64,000 bases of DNA from Micromonospora haikouensis (GTDB lineage: Bacteria > Actinomycetota > Actinomycetes > Mycobacteriales > Micromonosporaceae), in NCBI RefSeq assembly GCF_900091595.1, contig NZ_FMCW01000012.1:1-64000 (forward strand), in the 5' to 3' direction. How positions within the stretch are numbered: the first letter of the stretch is position 1; the number at the start of each line of letters is the position of its first letter. The translations under genes and the position numbers were made by a program. Positions 16,341 through 24,572 of this stretch are shown piece by piece. The notes beneath the pieces are model-generated. The model did not search any database. It was not told the origin of the DNA and was given only the letters and a program-made list of their open reading frames with translations.

Positions 16341-19187
16341 TCAGGTGGTGGCCTTCTTGGGGGGTGTCGCCTTCTTGGCCGGGGTCGCCTTCTTGGTCGC
16401 CGTGGACTTCGCAGCCGCCGTGGACTTCGCAGCCGCCGTCGTCTTCGTGGCGGCGGTGGTCTTCTTCGCGGCCGTCGTCTTCTTCGCCGTCGTCTTCTTC
16501 GCGGCCGGGGCCTTCTTCGCCGCCGCCTTCTTCTTCGGGGCCGGGCCCTTCGCGCGCTTCTCGGCGAGCATCTCGGAGGCTTCCTCGACGGTCAGCGCCT
16601 CCGGGGTCTGCCCCCGCCGCAGGGACGCGTTGAACTCGCCGTCCGTCACGTACGGGCCGAACCGGCCGTCCTTGATCACCAGCGGCTTCTCGGTGAGCGG
16701 GTCGTTGCCCATCTCCCGCAGCGGCGGCGCGGCGGTCCGACGCTGGCGGGTCTTCGGGGCGGCCAGCAGGGCCAGCGCCTCGTCCAGCGTGACGGTGAAC
16801 ATCTTGTCTTCCGAGTCCAGCGAGCGGAACTCGTCGCCCTGCTTGACGTACGGGCCGTAGCGGCCGTTGTTGGCGAAGACCTCCACGCCGTCGGGGGCCA
16901 CCCCGACCAGCCGGGGCAGGCTGAGCAGCTTCAGCGCCTCGTCGAGGGTGAGCGAGTCCGGCGACTGCGTGCGCAGCAGCGACGACTTGCGCTCGCCGCT
17001 GGCCACGTACGGGCCGAACCGGCCGGACTTGAGCAGGATCGGCTCGCCGGTCGACGGGTCGTCGCCGAGCTTGCGCTCGCCGCCCCCGCCGAGGAACAAC
17101 TCGTGCACCTTCTCCGGGGTCAGCTCGTCGGGGGCCAGCCCCTCGGGGATCGGCGCCCGGTCGCCCTGGGCACCGCCCTCCTCGCCCTCCCCGTGGGCCG
17201 CCGGCTCCTCGCCGGGCACGCCCCGCTGGAGGTACGGCCCGTAGCGCCCCACCCGGACGACGACCTCGCGGCCCTCGTCGTCGGTGTGCAGGGGGATCGA
17301 GTTGACGCTGCGCGCGTCGATCTCGCTGAGGTTCTCCGTGACCAGCTTCTTCAGCCCGCCGGCGTGGGCGATGGTCTGGTCGCCGGCCCCGTTGGCGCTG
17401 CCGAAGTAGAACGCGGTGAGGAAGTCGACGGCGGCGTGGTCGCCACCGGCGATCTCGTCCAGCTCGTTCTCCATGCTGGCGGTGAAGTTGTAGTCGACCA
17501 GGCGGGGGTAGTGCCGCTCCAGCAGGCCGATCACCGCGAACGCCAGGAACGACGGGATGAGCGCCTGGCCGCGCTTGCTGACGTACCCCCGGTCCTGGAT
17601 CGTCTGCATGATCGACGCGTAGGTGGAGGGGCGGCCGATGCCCAGCTCCTCCAGGGCCTTGACCAGCGACGCCTCCGTGTAGCGCGACGGCGGCTGGGTG
17701 TGGTGGCCCTGGGCGGCCAGCGCGTCGGCGGTCAGCGGCTGGTCCTTGACCAGGTTGGGCAGCCGGCGCTCGGCGTCCTCGGCCTCGGCGTTCTCGTCGT
17801 CGGACGACTCGACGTACGCGCGCAGGAAGCCCGGGTCGGTGATCGTCTTGCCGGTCGCGCCGAAGTCGGCCTCCTCGCTGGCGGAGGAGACGGCCCGGAT
17901 CCGCACCGAGACGCTGGAGCCGACCGCGTCGGTCATCTGGGAGGCGATGGTGCGCCGCCAGATCAGCTCGTAGAGCTTGAACTCGTCGCCGGACAGCTCC
18001 CGGGCCACCTCGCCCGGGGTGCGGAAGTTGTCGCCCGCCGGGCGGATCGCCTCGTGCGCCTCCTGCGCGTTCTTCACCTTGCCGGTGTAGCGGCGCGGCT
18101 CCGGCGGCACGCTGCGCTCGCCGTACAGCTCGACGATCTGCCGGCGGGCCGCCGCGATGGCGGTCTCCGACAGGTTCACCGAGTCGGTACGCATGTAGGT
18201 GATGTAGCCGTTCTCGTAGAGCCGCTGCGCGGTGCGCATCGTCTGCTGCGACGAGAACCGCAGCTTGCGGGCCGCCTCCTGCTGGAGGGTGGAGGTGATG
18301 AACGGCGCGTACGGGCGGCGGCGGTAGGGCTTCTCCTCGACCCGGGTGACCGTGAACGGCCGCCCCTGCAGGCGGGCAGCCAGGCCGCGCGCGCCGCCCT
18401 CGTCGAGGTGCACGACGCCCGCGCCGGGCCGCACCCGGCCGGTGGTCGGCTCGAAGTCCTTGCCGGTGGCGATCCGGTCGCCGTTCAGCGCGACGAGGGT
18501 GGCGTTGAAGGTGCGCGGCCCCTCGCCCGGCTTCGCCACGGCGAGGGTGGCCAGGATGTCCCAGTATTCGGCGGTGCGGAAGGCCATCCGCTGCCGCTCC
18601 CGCTCGACCACGATCCGGGTCGCCACGGACTGCACCCGGCCCGCCGAGAGCTTCGGCATGACCTTCTTCCACAGCACCGGGGAGACCTCGTAGCCGTAGA
18701 GCCGGTCGAGGATGCGCCGGGCCTCCTGGGCGTCGACCAGGTCCCGGTCGATCTCGCGGGGGTTGGCCACCGCCGCCTGGATCGCCGGCTTGGTGATCTC
18801 GTGGAAGACCATCCGCTTGACCGGCACCTTGGGCTTCAGCGTCTCCACCAGGTGCCAGGCGATCGCCTCGCCCTCGCGGTCCTCGTCGGTGGCCAGGAAG
18901 ATCTCGTCGACCTCCTTGGCCAGCTTGACCAGCTTGCTGATCTGCTGGCGGCGGTCGGGCGAGACCACGTAGAGGGCGTGGAAGCCGTTGTCGACGTCCA
19001 CCCCGAGCCGGGCCCACGGCTCGCCCTTGTACTTGGCGGGCACGTCGGCGGCGTTGCGCGGCAGGTCGCGGACGTGACCGAAGCTGGCCTCCACGACGTA
19101 CCCCGGGCCGAGATAGCCCGAGATCGTCTTGGCCTTCGCCGGTGACTCGACGATGACCAGACGGGTGGTCCTGGCGTTGCTCGGCAC
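16341..19187 (-). CDS. topA: DNA topoisomerase I
   Basis: 948 aa from GTG 19187. The Toprim domain is at the N-terminus (LVIVESPAKAKTISGYLG, then FLATDEDREGEAIAW with the metal-binding DxD). The catalytic tyrosine is in NGYITYMRTDSVNLSETA. The C-terminus has several topo_C_Rpt modules (repeated SGRFGPYV/GRYGPYVKQG-type motifs) rather than the zinc ribbons of E. coli, and ends in a roughly 65-residue Lys/Ala/Thr-rich tail (AAKKTTAAKKTTA-like), typical of actinobacterial TopA and important for processive relaxation in mycobacteria and Streptomyces. AGGAG sits only 2 bases before this GTG, so the start is approximate. Neighbours match the mycobacterial order (Rv3644c-Rv3646c). Confidence 0.95.
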   Translation of the reverse strand: MPSNARTTRLVIVESPAKAKTISGYLGPGYVVEASFGHVRDLPRNAADVPAKYKGEPWARLGVDVDNGFHALYVVSPDRRQQISKLVKLAKEVDEIFLATDEDREGEAIAWHLVETLKPKVPVKRMVFHEITKPAIQAAVANPREIDRDLVDAQEARRILDRLYGYEVSPVLWKKVMPKLSAGRVQSVATRIVVERERQRMAFRTAEYWDILATLAVAKPGEGPRTFNATLVALNGDRIATGKDFEPTTGRVRPGAGVVHLDEGGARGLAARLQGRPFTVTRVEEKPYRRRPYAPFITSTLQQEAARKLRFSSQQTMRTAQRLYENGYITYMRTDSVNLSETAIAAARRQIVELYGERSVPPEPRRYTGKVKNAQEAHEAIRPAGDNFRTPGEVARELSGDEFKLYELIWRRTIASQMTDAVGSSVSVRIRAVSSASEEADFGATGKTITDPGFLRAYVESSDDENAEAEDAERRLPNLVKDQPLTADALAAQGHHTQPPSRYTEASLVKALEELGIGRPSTYASIMQTIQDRGYVSKRGQALIPSFLAFAVIGLLERHYPRLVDYNFTASMENELDEIAGGDHAAVDFLTAFYFGSANGAGDQTIAHAGGLKKLVTENLSEIDARSVNSIPLHTDDEGREVVVRVGRYGPYLQRGVPGEEPAAHGEGEEGGAQGDRAPIPEGLAPDELTPEKVHELFLGGGGERKLGDDPSTGEPILLKSGRFGPYVASGERKSSLLRTQSPDSLTLDEALKLLSLPRLVGVAPDGVEVFANNGRYGPYVKQGDEFRSLDSEDKMFTVTLDEALALLAAPKTRQRRTAAPPLREMGNDPLTEKPLVIKDGRFGPYVTDGEFNASLRRGQTPEALTVEEASEMLAEKRAKGPAPKKKAAAKKAPAAKKTTAKKTTAAKKTTAATKTTAAAKSTAAAKSTATKKATPAKKATPPKKATT

Positions 19188-19549
19188 GTCTCCTGCGACC
19201 TCACTCCTGCTCGTGGCCGGCCGATCCGGGGCGCGGACCACCCGCGGTCCGCCGGAACCGCCGGCGGTCCGGATGTCCAACGTAACGCGCCGTCCGCGTT
19301 CCGGGTTTCGCGGGCGGCAAACCGCCCACGCCGCTTCCCCGGGCACCGGCGACGGTCTTGCCGGACGGCGCCACCGTACACCGTGGGTAGGCCCTCGGGC
19401 GGGCCACTGTGACGACGCCGCCTCTCGGTGGAGGTCCGACCAGCCGCTCCGCCGCCGCCGTCGGACGGCCGGAGTGTCCTTGATCGGACACCCGGAGGAG
19501 GCCGACCGGCGACGCCCCGCCCGGCCCAGGACGTGCCGCGGCACCCGGC
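19188..19549. other. Intergenic upstream of topA, no gene seen
   Basis: The frame of topA stays open through here but in Arg/Pro-rich low-quality sequence without homology I recognise. It should contain the topA promoter, commonly supercoiling-sensitive. I saw no strong inverted repeats. Confidence 0.5.
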
Positions 19550-20221
19550 TCAGGGCGCGGCGGGCCAGTCGGCGGCGGCGGGCGGGCGGTCGCCGATGAG
19601 GTCGGCGAGGCGGGCCAGCCGGCGGCGGCCCGTGATCCGGTACGCCGGCCCGCCCGCCTGCGCGTCGAGCAGCACCGCCGGCAGGCCGACGGCGGCCAGG
19701 GCCGCGCCGACCGGTTCCCGGCAGTGCTCGTCCGCCGCGCCGAGGCGGAGCAGGAACCCGGGCGGGTCGGCCGCCCCGGCGGCGGCGACCCAGAGCCGCA
19801 GCCGGCGGCCGTTGAGGTGGAACCCCGCGGGCGGCCGTTTCACCTCACCCGCAGACTCGACGCAGGACGCCGGCTCGACGGACGAGGGCGGGGCGACGGA
19901 CGACGGCGGGTCGCGCAGCCAGGCCAACGCGAGCGGCGCGAGGGTGCTCGCGTACGAGGTGCGCACGAGGTGCCGCCCGTCGGCGGTCGCCTCCCAGGTC
20001 GCGGCGACGCCGCGCCGGGACAGCTCGGCGACGAGCACGTGCACCCGCCAGGCGGCGTCCAGCACGATCGACAGCCGGGCGGTGCCGCCCATCCGGGACA
20101 CCTCACCGGGCCCGGCGAGCAGCCCGGCCAGGTCGGCGACGGACGGGTCCGCCGCCTCGGCGCCGAACAGGGAGAGCTGCCGCACCGGGTCGGGTGGTCG
20201 GTCGGGGGACGTCAGCGGCAC
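19550..20221 (-). CDS. Conserved hypothetical protein
   Basis: 223 aa from GTG 20221, overlapping the upstream lipoprotein gene by 10 bases. No signal peptide or membrane segment. It begins LTSPDRPPDPVRQLSLFGAE, a motif reminiscent of small-protein interaction tails (QLSLFG resembles a clamp-binding QLxLF peptide), then an alpha/beta region (RLSIVLDAAWRVHVLVAELSRRG) and a C-terminal globular part with ITGRRRLARLADLIGD. I do not recognise the family; it looks like a Micromonosporaceae-specific conserved gene. The QLSLF motif near the N-terminus would be compatible with beta-clamp binding, but that is only a pattern match. Confidence 0.55.
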   Translation of the reverse strand: MPLTSPDRPPDPVRQLSLFGAEAADPSVADLAGLLAGPGEVSRMGGTARLSIVLDAAWRVHVLVAELSRRGVAATWEATADGRHLVRTSYASTLAPLALAWLRDPPSSVAPPSSVEPASCVESAGEVKRPPAGFHLNGRRLRLWVAAAGAADPPGFLLRLGAADEHCREPVGAALAAVGLPAVLLDAQAGGPAYRITGRRRLARLADLIGDRPPAAADWPAAP

Positions 20222-20754
20222 TCCGGGACCTCGTCGAAGGCCTGCCTGAGTTCTTCGGAGTCGAGCCGGCTGGTGTCCAGCGCGCTGGCGTCGTACTCCT
20301 TGTTGAGGGTCTCCACGGCCGTGCGCACCCCGTCGTAGAAGGCGGTGGCCTCGCCGGTGCCGAGCCCGTCGATGGTGTCCCGGGCCCGGCCGTACGCGTC
20401 GCGCACCTTGCCCAGGGACGCCTGGAAGCGGGCCGAGACCTCCTCGCCGTTCTCGGTCTCGGGGACGCCGGCCTGGTCGATCTTGCGGCGGGCGGTCTCG
20501 CTGGCGTCCTCCGCGCCGGCAAAGAGCCGCACCAGGTTCTCCTTCGCCTGCGCCGGGGTGGTCTGCGCGGTCATCTGCTGCTGGGTGCTGCTGGTCAGCT
20601 TGTTGATCTCGGCCCGCCACGGGGTGAGCGCCTCGCAGACCGACGCCGCCCACGCCCGGGGGCTGGGGCCGCCGCCGCACGCGGCCAGCGCCAGGACCAG
20701 CGTGGCGAGGACCGCCGTCAGCTTTCCGGCGGTCGCCGCCCGGCACGTGCGCAT
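20212..20754 (-). CDS. Putative lipoprotein
   Basis: 180 aa with a clear lipoprotein signal: MRTCRAATAGK, hydrophobic core VLATLVLALAAC, lipobox LAAC. The mature part is predicted helical with one more Cys pair (VCEALTPW..., EVPECR at the end) that could form a disulfide outside the cell. No known enzymatic motif. It overlaps the following gene by 10 bases and lies upstream of it in the same direction. Confidence 0.75.
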   Translation of the reverse strand: MRTCRAATAGKLTAVLATLVLALAACGGGPSPRAWAASVCEALTPWRAEINKLTSSTQQQMTAQTTPAQAKENLVRLFAGAEDASETARRKIDQAGVPETENGEEVSARFQASLGKVRDAYGRARDTIDGLGTGEATAFYDGVRTAVETLNKEYDASALDTSRLDSEELRQAFDEVPECR

Positions 20755-20826
20755 GCGTTGCAGCGTACGGCCTCAGCGCCGTTGTGCCACGGGTCGGTTT
20801 GCCGCCCCGGGCCCGCCACGGGGTGT

Positions 20827-20868
20827 GCGGGTTCCCGGCCGGCGGTGGTGGACCGGCCGGGAACCCGC
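20827..20868 (-). terminator. Terminator of the pyrophosphatase gene
   Basis: Perfect 16-bp stem (20827-20842 with 20853-20868) and 10-base loop, 12 bases beyond the hppA stop on the minus strand. No clear U-run, as is usual in this genome type. Confidence 0.75.
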
Positions 20869-20879
20869 TGTGTCACCGC

Positions 20880-23264
20880 TCAGGCGTTGACCGTCTCCGG
20901 CCGCTGGTCGGCGCTGCCGGCGCCGGTGCCGCTGTCGTCGGAGTCGCCCATCGCGATGCCCTTGCGCTTGCTGAACACCACCGCCGCCACGACGATCAGC
21001 GTGGCCACCACCGCGATGCCGACGCGGAGGCCGACGTTGCGGTCGTCGCCGACGCTCCACGCCACGACGGCCGGCGCGATCAGCAGCGAGACCAGGTTCA
21101 TCACCTTGATCAGCGGGTTGATCGCCGGGCCGGCGGTGTCCTTGAACGGGTCGCCGACGGTGTCGCCGATGACCGTGGCGGCGTGCGAGTCGGAGCCCTT
21201 GCCGCCGAACGCGCCGTCCTCGACGAGCTTCTTGGCGTTGTCCCACGCGCCGCCGGAGTTGGACAGGAAGACCGCCATCAGGGTGCCGGCGCCGATCGCC
21301 CCGGCCAGGTACGCCGCCAGCGCGCCCGGCCCGAGGCCGAAGCCGACGGCGATCGGGGCGAGGATGGCGAGCAGGCCGGGGGTCATCAGCTCGCGCTGCG
21401 CGTCCCGGGTGCAGATGTCGACGACCTTGCCGTACTCGGGGCGCTGGGTGCGGTCCATGATCCCGGGCAGCTCGCGGAACTGCCGGCGCACCTCCATCAC
21501 CACCGCGCCCGCCGAGCGGGACACCGCGTTGATGGCCAGCCCGGAGAAGAGGAACACCACGGCCGCGCCGATGATCAGGCCGACGAGGTTGCGCGGGTTC
21601 GCCACGTTCAGCGAGTTGAGGATCTCCGCGCCGACGTCGCCGACGCCCGCGTCCGAGTACGCCGTGCGCAGCGTGTCGGTGTACGAGCCGAACAGCGCCG
21701 TCGCCGCGAGGACGGCGGTGGCGATCGCGATGCCCTTGGTGATCGCCTTGGTGGTGTTGCCGACCGCGTCCAGTTCGGTGAGGATCCGGGCGCCGTTCTC
21801 GTCGATGTCGCCGGACATCTCGGCCACGCCCTGCGCGTTGTCGGAGATCGGGCCGAAGGTGTCCATCGCGACGATCACGCCGACGGTGGTGAGCAGGCCG
21901 GTGCCGGCCAGCGCCACCGCGAACAGCGACAGCGTGATGGAGCCGCCGCCCAGCAGGAACGCGCCGAAGACGCCCGCGCCGATCAGCAGCGCCGAGTAGA
22001 CGGCCGACTCCAGGCCGACGCTGATGCCGGCGAGGATGACGGTCGCCGGGCCGGTCTGCGAGCTCTTGCCGATGTCCTGCACCGGGCGGCGGTTGGTCTC
22101 GGTGAAGTAGCCGGTGAGGGCCTGGATCGCGGCGGCCAGCACGATGCCGATGATCACGGCGGCGATGGTCACGCCGCGCGGGCCCAGCGGCGGGTCGCCG
22201 CCGTCGACGCCGAGGCTGGCCCGCCACTCCGGCCCGAGCAGGTCGGCCCAGGTCGGCTTGAGGTAGACGAAGGAGGCGACCGCCACCAGCACCGCGGAGA
22301 ACAGGGCGGAGAGGTAGAACGCCCGGTTGATCGCGGTGAGACCGTTGCGGTCGGAGGCGCGCAGCCGGGTGATGAAGACGCCGACGATCGCCACCAGCAC
22401 GCCGATCGTGGAGATGATCAGCGGGAGGACGAGACCGTCGTTGCCGAACGCGGCGCGGCCGAGGATCAGCGCGGCGACGAGGGTGACGGCGTACGACTCG
22501 AAGAGGTCGGCGGCCATGCCGGCGCAGTCGCCGACGTTGTCGCCCACGTTGTCGGCGATGGTGGCGGCGTTGCGCGGGTCGTCCTCGGGGATGCCCTGCT
22601 CGACCTTGCCGACCAGGTCGGCGCCGACGTCGGCGGCCTTGGTGAAGATGCCGCCGCCGACCCGCATGAACATGGCGAGCAGGGCCGCGCCGAAGCCGAA
22701 GCCCTCCAGCACGGTCGGCGCGTCGCCCTTGAACAGCAGGACGACCAGCGCCGCGCCGAACAGGCCGAGACCGACGGTGAGGAAGCCGACCACGCCGCCG
22801 GTGCGGAAGGCGATCTTCATGGCGCCCTCCCGGCCGCCGGTCGCCTCCCGGGCCGCGGCGGCGACCCGCAGGTTCGCGCGGGTGGCCAGCCACATGCCGG
22901 CGCCGCCGATGAACGCGCTGAACAGGGCGCCCACCACGAAGAAGGCGGACCGGCCGATCTTCACCGCCAGCTCGCTGCCGTCGGTGTCGTGCACCGGCAG
23001 CAGGAAGAGCAGCACCACGGCGATCACCACGAAGATCGCGAGGGTCCTGAACTGCCGGAACAGGTAGGCCGAGGCCCCCTCCTGCACCGCTCCGGAGATC
23101 TCCTGCATGTTGGTGGTGCCCTTACCGGCTGCCAGCACGGCCTTGGTCAAGGCGGCGGCGAAGACGAGTGCCACCAGCGCGATGACCGCGGCGATGACGA
23201 CGTACGTCAGGTTGGCTCCGGTAAGGGACAGTGCGCCGCCGTCGGCGGCCATGGTCCCGGACAT
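20880..23264 (-). CDS. hppA: Proton-pumping membrane pyrophosphatase (K+-independent type)
   Basis: 794 aa, about 16 hydrophobic helices. It hydrolyses pyrophosphate and pumps H+ across the membrane. The substrate-binding signature DVGADLVGKVE, then EDDPRNAATIADNVGDNVGDCAGMAADLFESY, is complete, and a second acidic block DTVGDPFKDTAGPA lies near the C-terminus. The diagnostic GNTTKA (Lys at the fourth position instead of Ala) marks the K+-independent, H+-pumping class. AGGAGG six bases before ATG 23264 fixes the start; the upstream in-frame extension to 23573 is noncoding. Terminator at 20827. Confidence 0.95.
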   Translation of the reverse strand: MSGTMAADGGALSLTGANLTYVVIAAVIALVALVFAAALTKAVLAAGKGTTNMQEISGAVQEGASAYLFRQFRTLAIFVVIAVVLLFLLPVHDTDGSELAVKIGRSAFFVVGALFSAFIGGAGMWLATRANLRVAAAAREATGGREGAMKIAFRTGGVVGFLTVGLGLFGAALVVLLFKGDAPTVLEGFGFGAALLAMFMRVGGGIFTKAADVGADLVGKVEQGIPEDDPRNAATIADNVGDNVGDCAGMAADLFESYAVTLVAALILGRAAFGNDGLVLPLIISTIGVLVAIVGVFITRLRASDRNGLTAINRAFYLSALFSAVLVAVASFVYLKPTWADLLGPEWRASLGVDGGDPPLGPRGVTIAAVIIGIVLAAAIQALTGYFTETNRRPVQDIGKSSQTGPATVILAGISVGLESAVYSALLIGAGVFGAFLLGGGSITLSLFAVALAGTGLLTTVGVIVAMDTFGPISDNAQGVAEMSGDIDENGARILTELDAVGNTTKAITKGIAIATAVLAATALFGSYTDTLRTAYSDAGVGDVGAEILNSLNVANPRNLVGLIIGAAVVFLFSGLAINAVSRSAGAVVMEVRRQFRELPGIMDRTQRPEYGKVVDICTRDAQRELMTPGLLAILAPIAVGFGLGPGALAAYLAGAIGAGTLMAVFLSNSGGAWDNAKKLVEDGAFGGKGSDSHAATVIGDTVGDPFKDTAGPAINPLIKVMNLVSLLIAPAVVAWSVGDDRNVGLRVGIAVVATLIVVAAVVFSKRKGIAMGDSDDSGTGAGSADQRPETVNA

Positions 23265-23532
23265 CTGTGTCCTCCTGTACCGAACACTCGCGCCGGCCGG
23301 TGGAGACGCACGGACCGACGCCTGGATGCGGACTCGCAAGCGCGCCAACCCACTCCAGCGGACCAGCGATGAACACCCATACCCGCTGGCTGCGGGAAGG
23401 ATCACTTGCTGACAACCCGCGTACTGTAGCCCTCTGTAGTGCCAGAGGTCACATTGAGGGGCACCCTCTTCGGATGATCTTCGTCGCTGTGTTACGAGAA
23501 GAATTCTGATATAAGCCCCGACCACGACGAAC
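23265..23532. other. Promoter region of hppA, no gene seen
   Basis: AT-richer than surroundings, especially 23440-23520, consistent with a promoter on the minus strand. No small gene was convincing. Confidence 0.4.
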
Positions 23533-23562
23533 GGGCCGCCCTCCCGGTCGGGAGTGCGGCCC
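23533..23562 (-). terminator. Terminator of the anti-sigma operon
   Basis: Stem GGGCCGC/GCGGCCC plus CTCCC/GGGAG with single-base bulges and a GGTC loop, about 80 bases past the stop of the minus-strand kinase gene at 23641. Confidence 0.6.
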
Positions 23563-23640
23563 TGAGCAGCCAATCAATGGGTTGAGCGCCGAGTCAGCCG
23601 GGACGACTGACCATGCGATCAGCGGGGGTTGATCCGGGAG

Positions 23641-24075
23641 TCAGCGACCCACCGGCCATACCATGCGGACCTCCGTGCCGACGCCCTCCTCGACGGGGCG
23701 CACCTGAAGATCCTCGACGAAACCGGCCAGCAGCGCGAAGCCCACGCCGGTGGTCAGGTCGTCCTCGTTGAGCGACTCGTTGGCGAGCTGGTCGGCGTCC
23801 AGCGCGGCCAGGCCGATGCTCGCCTCGATCGGCGCCCGGTCCACCACCCGCACCGCGTACGCACCGCTGTCGGACATCTCCACGAGCACCGGATCCGGCA
23901 CGTTGTACTGCCGGTGCAGCGCCACCGCCCGGGTGCACGCCTCACCGATGGCCAGCCGCACCTCGTCGAGCAGGTCCTCGCGGACGCCGGCGCGGCGAGC
24001 CACCGCGACACCGACCAGCCGGGCGGTGCGCACGTGCACCGGGGCCGGCGAGAAGGAGAGCCGGACCGTCGCCAT
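23641..24075 (-). CDS. Anti-sigma-factor-type Ser/Thr kinase (RsbW/HATPase_c_2)
   Basis: 144 aa. GHKL ATPase fold of the RsbW/SpoIIAB type: N-terminal strand [10 protein letters not shown], helix with the N-box (LLDEVRLAIGEACTRAVALH), G1-like VVDRAP and a Gly-rich lid (LNEDDLTTGVGFALLAGFVEDLQV). It would bind a sigma factor and phosphorylate the STAS antagonist coded just upstream, with which it shares an overlapping TGATG. The N-box has Ala-Val where Asn is usual (EACTRAVALH rather than EALTNAVRHG), so Mg/ATP binding may be altered. The target sigma factor is not in the window. Confidence 0.85.
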   Translation of the reverse strand: MATVRLSFSPAPVHVRTARLVGVAVARRAGVREDLLDEVRLAIGEACTRAVALHRQYNVPDPVLVEMSDSGAYAVRVVDRAPIEASIGLAALDADQLANESLNEDDLTTGVGFALLAGFVEDLQVRPVEEGVGTEVRMVWPVGR

Positions 24076-24431
24076 CAGGCGCCGGAGCCGGTCGGATCGG
24101 CCCCGATCGCCGCGTCGACGGTCGGGTACAGCGGGAAGACCTGATCCAGGGCGGTGATCCGGAAGATCTTGAGCAGGGGTTCCTTGCCACAGACCAGCGC
24201 GAAGCTGCCGCCGGCCGCGCGCAGCCGCTTCAGCGCGCCCACCAGCACGCCCAGCCCCGTGGAGTCCAGGAAGTCGACCCGGCCCAGGTCCACCACGACG
24301 TGCCGGTCCCCGCCGTCGATCAGCTCCAGCAGCCGTTCCCGCAGCCGAGGGGCCGTGTAGACGTCGACCTCACCGCCGACCTCGAGCACCGTGTGCTCCC
24401 CCACGGCACGGGTCGCCAGCGACAGCTCCAT
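24075..24431 (-). CDS. STAS-domain anti-sigma-factor antagonist
   Basis: 118 aa from ATG 24431, with AGGAGG 7 bases upstream; a longer frame begins at 24446. Typical SpoIIAA/RsbV fold with [16 protein letters not shown], the phosphorylation-site motif [17 protein letters not shown] (Ser in DST), and a closing helix. When unphosphorylated it would sequester the downstream kinase and release its sigma factor. Coupled to the kinase gene by a one-base overlap. Confidence 0.9.
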   Translation of the reverse strand: MELSLATRAVGEHTVLEVGGEVDVYTAPRLRERLLELIDGGDRHVVVDLGRVDFLDSTGLGVLVGALKRLRAAGGSFALVCGKEPLLKIFRITALDQVFPLYPTVDAAIGADPTGSGA

Positions 24432-24572
24432 CGGTCCTCCTCGCAAGAGTCGTAAACTCTCCTGGGCATCTAACCATCCCCGCCGGGGCCGTCCGCGAGG
24501 TCACCGGCGAAGGGCTCCCCCATACCCACACCCCCGCCGGTCAACTCCGAACACTTGTGCGAGAGTGCAGAC

